Of a stretch of 29,625 nucleotides of DNA, positions 10,301-18,139 are shown in pieces. Position 1 is the first letter of the stretch, and the number at the start of each line of letters is the position of its first letter. The DNA comes from BM520 sp964594665. Lineage in GTDB: Bacteria > Bacteroidota > Bacteroidia > Bacteroidales > BM520. A program made the position numbers and the translations under genes. The stretch lies in NCBI GenBank assembly GCA_964594665.1, contig CAZQNY010000030.1, positions 1 through 29,625 on the forward strand. The letters run 5' to 3'. The notes below the pieces were generated by a model, which worked only from the letters and a program-made list of their open reading frames with translations, did not search any database and had not been told where the DNA came from.

Positions 10301-10864
10301 ACGCAGCATGCCGGTAGCAGGGTTGTATGCTACGGGGCTTATATCCAAACGAGCCAGACGTGTACCACGCATAAAGCCTATTGATTCAATACTTGCCGGT
10401 TCATCATTATAATAAGTATTCGCAGCATAGGCATTCGCATTAATTACCAAATCAACAGGTTCTGTATTACTTTTTGCCACCGGTGGCTGAGCAGGAAATA
10501 CGGGATATTCCATTCCATATTCGGAAAGGCTCACTTCTTCATTAACAATATTGGTAACCAGAACATTCATTTCTGCACCATGGGGCACCTCAATGATACG
10601 TCGCAATACCGGCAGTTCCGGAAGGCCATGCTCCTGCGACTGGCTGTAACCGGGTGTACCCAGTTTACAATACATTCCTTCAGAAGTATTTACTTCAATA
10701 AACGAGAAGTCATTAAATGTAAAGTCTACCTTCAGGTGATTGGTATTTTCTGACACCACTGACAGCGTATTGGCGCCGTCATCATGCACTTTTACATCCT
10801 GTGCATGTCCCATACTCAGCAATAAAATCAGTAATGTGCTGAGTGAAATTACTTTGTTAATCAT
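7322..10864 (-). CDS. Gingipain-like C25 cysteine endopeptidase, B-type, T9SS cargo
   Basis: 1180 residues from the ATG at 10862-10864. A longer frame to 10942 exists, but this start puts a signal peptide (MINKVISLSTLLILLLSMGH-AQ) at the N-terminus. Propeptide about 25-235; C25 catalytic domain about 240-600. Likely catalytic His446 is in TAHGNWDGW and Cys479 is the second Cys of VGNCCLTNKFN. This matches the gingipain R 'GNCCITAQF' pattern and is closer to it than the two A-type neighbours; CFGEAL follows, as in the gingipains. Accessory modules: fn3-like (690-775), FETGDF (779-914), a single W-x-T-x-GDGFF Ig-like module (919-1000; the A-types have two), Ig-like (1004-1089), T9SS sorting domain (1092-1180, IIPNPSNGDFVI, ending KLVITK). 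Expected to be a secreted thiol endopeptidase. Arginine specificity is possible from the resemblance but unproven. Its own terminator lies downstream. Confidence 0.93.
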   Translation of the reverse strand: MINKVISLSTLLILLLSMGHAQDVKVHDDGANTLSVVSENTNHLKVDFTFNDFSFIEVNTSEGMYCKLGTPGYSQSQEHGLPELPVLRRIIEVPHGAEMNVLVTNIVNEEVSLSEYGMEYPVFPAQPPVAKSNTEPVDLVINANAYAANTYYNDEPASIESIGFMRGTRLARLDISPVAYNPATGMLRIITSMEVEVRFSNSDMVATMNEKARTASPAFKEMDKFILNSEAFATRDEITQYPVKYVIVSDPMFQIPLTQFINWKRQKGFTVVEAYTSDPNVGNTTTSIKAYLQGLYENGTAWDPAPTYVLFVGDVEQVPAFNQGAHVSDLYYCEYTGDDIPEVYYGRFSATSTAHVEAMVQKTVSYEKYQMPDPSYLNECVMIAGADASHAPTWGNGAINYGTTYYFNEAHGLTSHTYLYPESSNHSADIIQHVSDGVSYANYTAHGNWDGWSDPSFKNSDIPGLQNENKYCLMVGNCCLTNKFNVAECFGEALLRAENKGALGYIGGSNSTYWDEDFYWGVGVGSISANPTYEGTDLGAYDKTFHDHGEPYSEWFTTQGQMVYAGNMAVEQGSPGNSTYYWEIYHLMGDPSLSVYLSQPLPSSTTYEPIMPMAAETFEVQTEPYSLVAISFEGELRGSAQANPSGIAVVHLNPVSTVGEADIVVTGQNRVPFFGTVTIAGEPGVPVNATPQDGQDDISIFTGLTWDDGFGGVPENYSLYLGTDNPPSNILDGLNTADTFCVLNEALDFETTYFWQVVAHNSYGDVSSEVWSFTTKPAPEEDFETGDFATLPWYFDGDMEWTVDDQVSRHGDFSAKSGAIGDDQTTSLLLDLNSNTFASVGFWAKVSCENESDRLEFYLDGVFKKMWYGEKDWSYVEYFVGPGPHTIEWRYLKGSAGSSGDDCAWIDMVYLPIDNTMSCNAGSDGEICQGATYVLNGSAFNYQSVLWETAGDGFFSDNTILKPEYTPGEQDVTNGEVTLTMTVSDGSDQVSDDMLLIVNALPGKPQTPQGPATVDLYYTTSSSYQVEETPYAETYLWQLSPEDAGVVDASANQCTINWNESFSGTARLLVTAQNFCGNGEDSDILDIVVDNTVGISVPENEAPLAIIPNPSNGDFVIIINNKDNIQQYISIVDPAGNTVFYTSNNKGYREIRNLDLHAGIYLVRIVSNGKIKIAKLVITK

Positions 10865-10958
10865 TTTTTGCTCTGTTTTCTGTAATGTGACTTTAAAAAT
10901 GCTTTCCAGACTAACCACTTCCTGAAAAGGCACATATTTCAATATTATAAATATGAAA

Positions 10959-10982
10959 AAAGGCTGCCCGAAGACAGCCTTT
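10959..10982 (-). terminator. Rho-independent terminator after A-type C25 copy 2
   Basis: An 8-bp stem (AAAGGCTG at 10959-10966 with CAGCCTTT at 10975-10982) encloses an 8-nt loop. On the minus strand it continues into TTTTTTCATAT. It is placed directly after the stop of the 10987-14868 gene and before the B-type C25 gene. Confidence 0.8.
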
Positions 10983-10986
10983 GTAA

Positions 10987-13900
10987 TTATTTAATTATCA
11001 GCTTTTTAATGTAATCCTTGTTTTGGGTTTTTATGGTAAGATAATAAATCCCTGATGAAAGTGCTTCATTATGATAGTCAATTGTTTTCTGTCCATCAAC
11101 AACAAGTTCCTGTTCATCAATTACCCGTCCGTCGGCAGATGTTATGGTAACAATAACCGTTTCCATGGTTGCTGTTGCTATAGAGATAACAAATTCGCCA
11201 TTGCTGGGGTTCGGTGTTACACCGATCTCACGGTCATAACTATTTATACCAACAGTATTGTCAACAATAACCGGTAATGCTTCAGAGAATTCTGATGCGC
11301 CGCAAGAGTTACTGCCTGATACTTTAATTTCAGCAGTACCCTGGAAGGTTTCGCTCCAAAGGATGGTAACAGTGTTTCCGTCAGGAGTAAGTTCTCCGGC
11401 AGCTACAGGGTTAAGGTCCCACTGATATTCATCAGCGTTTCCGGTGGTGGTGTAAACGGATTCCGGTGTATAATAAACATCAACGGTTTCGGGGCCATCA
11501 GGAACAGAGGGTTTTTCTGGTGGAGCCATAACAGCAACGGTGATCACTTCAGCAGCATCAGCACAGCCATTCATAGCCACAGCGCTGAGGGTAAGATCTG
11601 CCACACCTGCAGAAAGGTCGCCGCTTCCGGGAGTATATACCGGGTTTACAATCTCTGCGTTATCAAAAGTACCATCTCCGGAGGTTGTCCATAACAGTGA
11701 TACATAATTCTCTGCGCTGATCCAGTCGAGAGTGGTTCCGGCCTCACAAACAACGCCTCCATCGACATTAAGTACAATGTTGGGGTTGATGGTAAGGGTA
11801 AGGTTATCGCTAATCTGGTCGGTACCGGCATAAGCTGTTAAAGTAAGCACTACAGAGCCATTGTCGATATCCATAGTTCCGGGTGTATAGATTGTAGCCA
11901 GGCTGGCAGGATCTTCGAAAGAACCATCGCCATCGGTAGTCCACTCAATGGAAGTTTGGTTGGAAGCAAAACCGCTGGTAGTATAGGTATTGGATTCACA
12001 AATCTCTGTATCATCACCAGCCGTTGCAGAGAGTGCTGCTGTAGGTGGCAGATAGATAAAGTCGATGGCTGCCATATCGCTGCCGGCAGCACCGCTGGCA
12101 TCTTTTTCGTAACGCCATTCGAAAGAGTGTGGGCCGGGGCCGGAAGTAAACTGCTCATACGACCAGTCAATTTCACCACTCCATTCAGCTTTAACAGTAC
12201 CATCAATAAGAAATACCAGTTTGTCAGCGTCAGCTTCAGAGCTTACTTTTTTGTAAAATTTGATTTTCTCAAATCCTGAGCAGTCAATGTCAATTTTCAG
12301 AACAGAAGTCTGGCCATTATCAATAGCACCTGATTGGGCCGAGTAGCTGCCATGTTTTGCATCGCTGTCGATTACCGTCCATTGTGCATCACCTGAATGT
12401 TGCCAGCTATGGAGAGAGAAATCACCGGTTTCAAAGTCCTCATCAGGTTCTCCGGCAGCAGTGAAGTTCCATACTTCGCTACCTGTTGTGCCGTAATTAT
12501 TAACAGAAACTATCTGCCAGTAATATTGCTGATTAAAATCAAGAGTTTCAGCAAAAGCATAAGTCATTTCTGTAACCTGTTCACCATTAACGATGTTTGT
12601 GGGTGGGTTATCAGTACCAAAATATACCTCATAATAATCAGCGCCTGAGCCATCCCATGTCAATCCGGAGAAGATGTCAACCTTAGTCTGATTATTTGAT
12701 GGAGAAGGAGAAACTGCAGCGGCGGGAGGGCCAACAACAAGGATATCCTCTTCATATCGGAAGTAGTTTTGTTTGGTAACGGTAAGCTTCAGCACAGTAC
12801 CAATAGTTACTTCTTCAAAATTGAGAGTAATGGGTGAACCGGAGGATAATTCTACATCAAGGATATAGCCATTTGAGCTCAGACAAACGGTAGCACCATT
12901 ATCAGCTGTTACCTCCATGGTTGTAGTACCGGGGGTAATTTCTTCAGGATGCGTTACAGTCAGATCTTCAGGCATATTGTAGTATACCGTCTGGAAAGCA
13001 TCGCCATGGTGGTGGAAAAGATGATAGGTAACGACCTTGTTATTGGGGTTTGAAGGCCAGCTGCTTGCTGCGAGGTAGAATTTACCTGATGCATTGGCAA
13101 AGCAGGGGCGTGTCCAGTCGGAAGCAACAGGATCAACACCATAACCGGGATCAAAGTTACCCCACATGTTATCAAACATTCCCCAGCAGTAGGCATCATT
13201 TACAAATGAATAGGATGTTTCGCTGGCAGCAATAATCCCGGTACAACCTTTTTCATGACGATGGAATGCTTCAGCAAAACAGGTGGAGGAATAGTTGTAT
13301 TTCCCGGTAAGACAGTTGATTGAAAGTACAAAAGTAAGATCATCATTATCCAGTCCTGAAAGGTTTCCGTTAGTATACGATGGTTCACCCCAGCCGGTTT
13401 CCATTCCATGATCGCGGTGCATTAGCATAAAAGCACCACTGTTAATGTCGGCGTTTATTCTGGTTGCATTGCCACCCCAGTCGGTAAGTCCTGAAGGATC
13501 AGCAGGAATATATCCAAGGCCGTTGGGGCCAAAATAGTTTACAACCGTTGCGGTGTTGGAGTTAGTAGACCACGATGACCCCGGTGTACCGCTATAAATA
13601 GCATATTCCCTGACAGGTTCCTTACCAAGTTCATTTTCCCAGAAACCACGACATACCTCAGCACAAAGGATGAACCAGCGCTCTGTTTGCCAGCCACCGG
13701 CAGAAACAGGGTGAAGGTAAAAATCAGGATTTGTGGGTGGGTTGGTCTCATAACTGATAATTTTGCCTATCATAGTTTCCAGATGACCTTCATTTTGTGC
13801 TGTCATACGGGCAAAAGCAATCTCAGGGAGGTTATCTCCATCCACATCAGCATAAATATTGTCTGAAACACAGTAGTTATCATGCATGGGTGAAGTAATC

Positions 13901-14868
13901 GCTTTGTCACCGGAATTACCATAATCTGCCATTAACAAAACTGCTGATGGAGGAATCTGCCAGGTATTATAGGCATTGTTGACAAAAGTTTCAATGGCAC
14001 CGGCATTGTTACCACCAATTTGTTGCAGCTGGAAAACACCTGTTTTTATCCCCTGGCGGTTTCTGAACCGACGCAAAGAATCAGCCCACATGATAAAACT
14101 TGGGTTATCGGGTGTAATAATAACATATTCAAAATTGGTGTTCTTGCTCTCAGGAGCATTTTCAGGATAAAAATCCACTTCCGGCAATGAACTGTAATTA
14201 ACAATCATATCCTGAAGAATTGGCTCCCAGAAACGACTGCGCAGACGATCTTCTCCGAAATGATTATTTCCACCTTCATACGATACTTCAAGTTCCACAT
14301 CAGTATAAACGATAAGCTCTTTGGTTACCGGATTGTACTGAAATGGTGAAACACCAAGAATCACAGCGTCTACACCACGGATTTTCATGTTTTCAGATAA
14401 CATAAACGGATTGGCAGGATAAAAGGCGTCCTTCTGGTAAATGGCAGCCTCTTTTTCGTAATGTAGCGGGCTGTCATCCGAAACCGCTGGTATGCGTGGC
14501 GCCGGTGAAACCTCAACATCACTGTAATGCTCTGTTTTATACGATTTAACCGTTAATTTTGCATGCGACTCCTGTGGAATAGCAATATAGCGGCCTATAG
14601 ATGGAAGATCCGGGGTGCCTTCATCAGCAGGAAGATAACTTCCCGGCATCTGCAACTTATCCATCATCTCTCCGTTGACAATAATCTTGTCCATGGAAAA
14701 CGATTGAAGTGAAAATGTCATCTCAACTTTATCGCTTTTAGTGGATTTTAATATTAATCCATGTTCGCTGTCAGGGCTTTTAAACTCAAAAACCTGCGCG
14801 TTAACAGTAACCGACCCCAAGGCAAAAATCGCAAGAGCCAGTAATACATTAGTAAGTTGTTTGATCAT
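10987..14868 (-). CDS. Gingipain-like C25 cysteine endopeptidase, A-type copy 2, T9SS cargo
   Basis: 1293 residues from the ATG at 14866-14868, chosen over a start 48 bases upstream because it begins the signal peptide (MIKQLTNVLLALAIFALG...NAQ). Propeptide about 25-212 with the same GEDRLRSR(F)W end as copy 1. C25 domain about 245-615, with likely His487 in MHRDHGMETGW and Cys519 in SINCLTGKYN. The acidic YADVDGDNLPEIAFAR strand is present. Then fn3-like (722-804), FETGDF (809-941), two W-T-x-x-GDG-(S/T)F Ig-like modules (944-1029, 1032-1115), Ig-like (1119-1202) and T9SS sorting domain (1207-1293, VTPNPSNGEFVI, ending KKLIIK). Domain order matches copy 1 throughout. The M14 gene stops 82 bp upstream without a visible terminator, so readthrough is possible, though a -7-like element sits at 14914-14921. 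Confidence 0.93.
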   Translation of the reverse strand: MIKQLTNVLLALAIFALGSVTVNAQVFEFKSPDSEHGLILKSTKSDKVEMTFSLQSFSMDKIIVNGEMMDKLQMPGSYLPADEGTPDLPSIGRYIAIPQESHAKLTVKSYKTEHYSDVEVSPAPRIPAVSDDSPLHYEKEAAIYQKDAFYPANPFMLSENMKIRGVDAVILGVSPFQYNPVTKELIVYTDVELEVSYEGGNNHFGEDRLRSRFWEPILQDMIVNYSSLPEVDFYPENAPESKNTNFEYVIITPDNPSFIMWADSLRRFRNRQGIKTGVFQLQQIGGNNAGAIETFVNNAYNTWQIPPSAVLLMADYGNSGDKAITSPMHDNYCVSDNIYADVDGDNLPEIAFARMTAQNEGHLETMIGKIISYETNPPTNPDFYLHPVSAGGWQTERWFILCAEVCRGFWENELGKEPVREYAIYSGTPGSSWSTNSNTATVVNYFGPNGLGYIPADPSGLTDWGGNATRINADINSGAFMLMHRDHGMETGWGEPSYTNGNLSGLDNDDLTFVLSINCLTGKYNYSSTCFAEAFHRHEKGCTGIIAASETSYSFVNDAYCWGMFDNMWGNFDPGYGVDPVASDWTRPCFANASGKFYLAASSWPSNPNNKVVTYHLFHHHGDAFQTVYYNMPEDLTVTHPEEITPGTTTMEVTADNGATVCLSSNGYILDVELSSGSPITLNFEEVTIGTVLKLTVTKQNYFRYEEDILVVGPPAAAVSPSPSNNQTKVDIFSGLTWDGSGADYYEVYFGTDNPPTNIVNGEQVTEMTYAFAETLDFNQQYYWQIVSVNNYGTTGSEVWNFTAAGEPDEDFETGDFSLHSWQHSGDAQWTVIDSDAKHGSYSAQSGAIDNGQTSVLKIDIDCSGFEKIKFYKKVSSEADADKLVFLIDGTVKAEWSGEIDWSYEQFTSGPGPHSFEWRYEKDASGAAGSDMAAIDFIYLPPTAALSATAGDDTEICESNTYTTSGFASNQTSIEWTTDGDGSFEDPASLATIYTPGTMDIDNGSVVLTLTAYAGTDQISDNLTLTINPNIVLNVDGGVVCEAGTTLDWISAENYVSLLWTTSGDGTFDNAEIVNPVYTPGSGDLSAGVADLTLSAVAMNGCADAAEVITVAVMAPPEKPSVPDGPETVDVYYTPESVYTTTGNADEYQWDLNPVAAGELTPDGNTVTILWSETFQGTAEIKVSGSNSCGASEFSEALPVIVDNTVGINSYDREIGVTPNPSNGEFVISIATATMETVIVTITSADGRVIDEQELVVDGQKTIDYHNEALSSGIYYLTIKTQNKDYIKKLIIK

Positions 14869-14913
14869 AGTGTGTTGTGTATTTGCTTGTAGCGTGACCT
14901 TATTATATTGCTG

Positions 14914-14921
14914 CAAATTTA
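14914..14921 (-). promoter_or_regulatory. Candidate Bacteroidota -7 element for A-type C25 copy 2
   Basis: On the minus strand the sequence is TAAATTTG, matching TAnnTTTG, about 45 bp upstream of the chosen ATG. No clear -33 TTTG is seen at the usual spacing, so this is a weak call. Confidence 0.4.
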
Positions 14922-14950
14922 AACTATTTTGTAAAAGATAAAAATTCCCT

Positions 14951-17900
14951 TTAATTCTTTATTATCTTGCTGATATATAATTCGTTACCAATTGTTATAT
15001 GTGCTGTATACATACCTGGGATTATGTGTTGCATCACATTTGCAGGGATAATAAAATCATGATTTCCTGCTGTTTTTGAAGCCTGATAAACGATTTCACC
15101 ACAAACATTACGAAGGGTCAGGGAACCATCTTTTTCAGTTGTATTTTTTATCGAAATTATCACACTTTCATCTGTTGCAGGGTTGGGATAGATACTAATG
15201 TTTTGCGCAGAGTTCCGGGTATCATCTGTTCCCACACCATAGTGCAGCCCCAGGTCGAATGTTACAGTTTCGCCCTGGCCAATATTCACATCACCACTGT
15301 TGGGAACATGATTGGGAGCAACAGCAGATACGGTATATTCTCCGGCAGGAATATTCCTGAACCGGTAATCTCCCTCCCAGGTTGTAGTCATTTCAAGGGT
15401 TAAGTCATAGGAATTATGTTCTGCTGTAACAGTAGCATTTTCAACAGGGTACCCGGTATACAACTGTGTTATCTCTCCATTAAGGTTTCCGTATTTATAT
15501 ACCGACAGTGTTGGGAAATAGATATTGTCGAGCCAGGCTTTGTCGCTGCCACTAGTGCTGTAGGTGTCCTTGGTGTAAGTCCAGCGAAACTCATGTAATC
15601 CCACAGGAATGGTATAGGTTATACGCTCCCAGGGTGATTCACCGGACCACTGATCCATAAGTTGGTTATCCAGATAAAACTGCAGGAAGTCGTAAGAATC
15701 TTCCGATGATACTTTTTTGTAAAAGAAAAACTCTGTTTCTGTGAGAACTGTGGCCGTGAGTACCAATGATGTTTGTTCTTCATTACCAATATTTCCTGAA
15801 GCGGCACAAAAATCTCCGGAGCTGCCGGGGCTGGAGATCTGCCAGTTTTCATCCCCTTCCAGAACCCAGTCGAAGGCAGTAAAATCACCGGTTTCAAAAT
15901 TTTCCATAATGGCACCAACAATGAAATCAATAATGTAGGTTTGCGTATAATGGGCGTCATGATCTTTCAGATGTAAAGCCATGGTTGTAGGAAACCCGGG
16001 GTCACCGGGAGCCAGGGTTACCGCAAAGGAACCTGTTGCATTGCCCTGGGGATCAATATTTTCCAGTGATATGACAGGGTTGGGAATAATAACATCCGGA
16101 TCGGCACATTCGAGTGTTGCTGTAACGCCTTCTGCCTGTAGAATGCCGTTATTTATTACATCTATTGTAATCAGAACATCTTCCCCTACCTCAGGGATAC
16201 CGTTATTGTTGCCCGGAGCATCGGAGACAACAGATTGCTGTAAAAAAAGATAGATATCCTGCTGCTGAGCAATATTCTTTGCAGCATCAAAATCGAAACC
16301 GCAATCCGCCTGCTGTGCGTTACCGTCACCGTCATCCAGAAGCTTGTAGTAGCGAGCCTTCATTACATTCCCTGCCGCGAGGTCGAAGGAGGTCGTTCCC
16401 TGCCCGTCACCCAACGGAACCCAGGGCCCATCAATGGAAAGACCGGCAAAAAGCGAATATCCCTCGGGTGTGTCATCACCTTCAAAAATCGTTATATCAT
16501 CACCCTGTCCGTCGATAATATCGTGTTGCATATCAAAGACGATCCATCCGTTTTTTCCAACAGAATAATTCACCTCATCAGGAGCGCCAATAATTCCGGG
16601 AGTATAGCCTTCGTCAGCTGAGTTATTTCCCGGAATACAACATGCCGCCACTTTACAGGCATAACGGCTATCCTCCACCGGTGTCATTTCAATATTCACT
16701 ACGGTAGTTTCGCCGTCAACAACATGGATACTGCTAAGCTCCTGATCTTCATAGCCACTGGCCTTTACGGTCATCCAGTAATACCCTTGTTTCAGGAAAT
16801 GGTGAAAATCTCCCACCTCAGGATCATTAAAGAAGGGCATTGCATCGTAAACAAAAATTGCAGCCTGTACAGGCTCACCTGTTTCAGCATCGGTAACCAA
16901 ACCTTCAATACCATATCCGGCATATTCAGCCATGGCAAGCATCGAAGGATAGTTCCAGTCGTAATACTGTTGTATCTGGCTTGCAGGAGGTTGTTTGTCG
17001 TATGATATTTCCATCGACCAGCTAACAGATCCCAGGGCGCCGAAATTAAAATCCTTTGATGATCCGTTAATGGGGTACATACCGGTGTTTCCCTGTCCGT
17101 ACTCCAGGTTGCTGTAACCGGATTCATCAGAATAGACACCGGCAAGTTCAAGTATCTGGGGCAGTTCAACCGGTTGATCTGAGCGATAGCTCCATGGGCA
17201 GGAAACATATTCAGTGCCACTGTGGTAGGTGGTATGAATAACAAACTGGTTATCGTAGGCGCAATCGCGCAGTGCCCTGGTTTCCGGCTGTGATGCCGCG
17301 CCGTTACTGCTGCCTTCTCCATTCCACATATAAGGCCAGTCGCGGTTTATATCAACACCATTGGCATTATAACGCGACATATTCTCGCGCCCGTCGGGGT
17401 TCACCATCAGATAGAGCCATACTTCACGGTTATCAATAATATTCGTGATGCGGTCATCCAGATTATATCCGTTGCAAAGGTCCATGGCAAAACGAATAAC
17501 ATTTTCCGCTGCGCCAATTTCATCACCATGAATACCACCATCAAACATCACCTCCGCTTCGTTTTCATCAACAGCAACATTATCGCTGATTTTTAATGCT
17601 GCCAGCTGCCGTCCCTGGACACTGGTGCCGAAGACATACTTTTTGCAGATGTCAGGGTAATTTAATTCCAGGTTATCGGCAATATCAATAATCTCCTGAT
17701 AGGTGTGATAGGCATCCCGGTTTTGCAATTGTTCTGCTGCCCAGGCGTTCATATCTGCCCTGTAGATTTCATAATCTGTTGTCAGGGAATTCAGTTTTGT
17801 TAATTCTTCCGGAGTAACAAAAACAACGGGTTTGCCTTCATCATAATCAATGTTAAAGCCCGCTTCAGCAAGCTGGGGGATGTCTTTTCGATTATTAAGA

Positions 17901-17998
17901 ATTATCTCCATTTCCTGTGGGCGCCATGACTGGGCATAGGAAAATGACAGAATTGCTGTTAGAAACAGAATTGTGAATGTTGAGTAGTATTTTTTCAT
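14951..17998 (-). CDS. M14 zinc carboxypeptidase with accessory modules and T9SS sorting domain
   Basis: 1015 residues from the ATG at 17996-17998; the frame is open further upstream, but this start gives the signal peptide (MKKYYSTFTILFLTAILSFS-YAQ). Prodomain-like region about 25-90. M14 domain about 95-355: zinc ligands His157 and Glu160 (GGIHGDE), third zinc His259 (TYHSG), substrate-binding Asn218-Arg219 (DINRDW) and catalytic Glu330 (SWSMEISYD). All key residues are present, so it is expected to be an active metallocarboxypeptidase. The tail has a carboxypeptidase-regulatory-like domain (364-440), a region with a Cys-Cys pair of uncertain fold (445-570), a CARDB-like domain (575-695), the FETGDF module (698-831) shared with the C25 peptidases, a second regulatory-like domain (838-915) and a T9SS sorting domain (930-1015, IYPNPATDESVI). 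It probably trims C-termini of peptides released by the neighbouring endopeptidases. Confidence 0.92.
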   Translation of the reverse strand: MKKYYSTFTILFLTAILSFSYAQSWRPQEMEIILNNRKDIPQLAEAGFNIDYDEGKPVVFVTPEELTKLNSLTTDYEIYRADMNAWAAEQLQNRDAYHTYQEIIDIADNLELNYPDICKKYVFGTSVQGRQLAALKISDNVAVDENEAEVMFDGGIHGDEIGAAENVIRFAMDLCNGYNLDDRITNIIDNREVWLYLMVNPDGRENMSRYNANGVDINRDWPYMWNGEGSSNGAASQPETRALRDCAYDNQFVIHTTYHSGTEYVSCPWSYRSDQPVELPQILELAGVYSDESGYSNLEYGQGNTGMYPINGSSKDFNFGALGSVSWSMEISYDKQPPASQIQQYYDWNYPSMLAMAEYAGYGIEGLVTDAETGEPVQAAIFVYDAMPFFNDPEVGDFHHFLKQGYYWMTVKASGYEDQELSSIHVVDGETTVVNIEMTPVEDSRYACKVAACCIPGNNSADEGYTPGIIGAPDEVNYSVGKNGWIVFDMQHDIIDGQGDDITIFEGDDTPEGYSLFAGLSIDGPWVPLGDGQGTTSFDLAAGNVMKARYYKLLDDGDGNAQQADCGFDFDAAKNIAQQQDIYLFLQQSVVSDAPGNNNGIPEVGEDVLITIDVINNGILQAEGVTATLECADPDVIIPNPVISLENIDPQGNATGSFAVTLAPGDPGFPTTMALHLKDHDAHYTQTYIIDFIVGAIMENFETGDFTAFDWVLEGDENWQISSPGSSGDFCAASGNIGNEEQTSLVLTATVLTETEFFFYKKVSSEDSYDFLQFYLDNQLMDQWSGESPWERITYTIPVGLHEFRWTYTKDTYSTSGSDKAWLDNIYFPTLSVYKYGNLNGEITQLYTGYPVENATVTAEHNSYDLTLEMTTTWEGDYRFRNIPAGEYTVSAVAPNHVPNSGDVNIGQGETVTFDLGLHYGVGTDDTRNSAQNISIYPNPATDESVIISIKNTTEKDGSLTLRNVCGEIVYQASKTAGNHDFIIPANVMQHIIPGMYTAHITIGNELYISKIIKN

Positions 17999-18016
17999 GG
18001 TTTTGCTTTTATGGCA

Positions 18017-18024
18017 CAAATGTA
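18017..18024 (-). promoter_or_regulatory. Bacteroidota -7 element of the M14 gene
   Basis: On the minus strand TACATTTG matches TAnnTTTG and is followed by TGCC. The same 12-base TACATTTGTGCC precedes the GH97 gene at 22800. It lies about 20 bp upstream of the ATG at 17998, predicting a short leader. Confidence 0.55.
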
Positions 18025-18033
18025 TAAAAATGA

Positions 18034-18068
18034 GCAATTCCGACGCCCGGGGAGGTTGTCGGAATTGC
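18034..18068 (-). terminator. Hairpin between the Omp28-like and M14 genes (terminator or leader structure)
   Basis: An 11-bp perfect stem (GCAATTCCGAC at 18034-18044 with 18058-18068) encloses a 13-nt G/C-rich loop. On the minus strand it is followed by TCATTTTTATAC, a slightly offset T-run. The most likely role is terminator of the 18140-19840 gene. It directly abuts the M14 promoter element. Confidence 0.6.
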
Positions 18069-18139
18069 AATTAAACCAACCATCTATGAGTGACAGATAT
18101 TATCGAGACATAAAAAGAATCCAAAAGGTTCCTTCCAAA

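Noticed and set aside
10865..10942. An upstream start for the B-type C25 gene at 10942
   Set aside because: The extra 26 residues are not signal-like and would bury the clear signal peptide that begins at 10864.
3301..14868. Possible frameshifts or internal breaks in the large repetitive C25 genes
   Set aside because: Each frame runs uninterrupted from signal peptide to sorting domain with all modules in order.
14869..14916. An upstream start for A-type C25 copy 2 at 14916
   Set aside because: It would place 16 polar residues before the signal peptide and overlaps the candidate -7 element at 14914-14921.
16792..17322. A 176-codon minus-strand open frame inside the M14 gene
   Set aside because: It overlaps the M14 catalytic domain in another frame of the same strand, has a composition unlike a real protein, and the M14 frame carries all catalytic residues.
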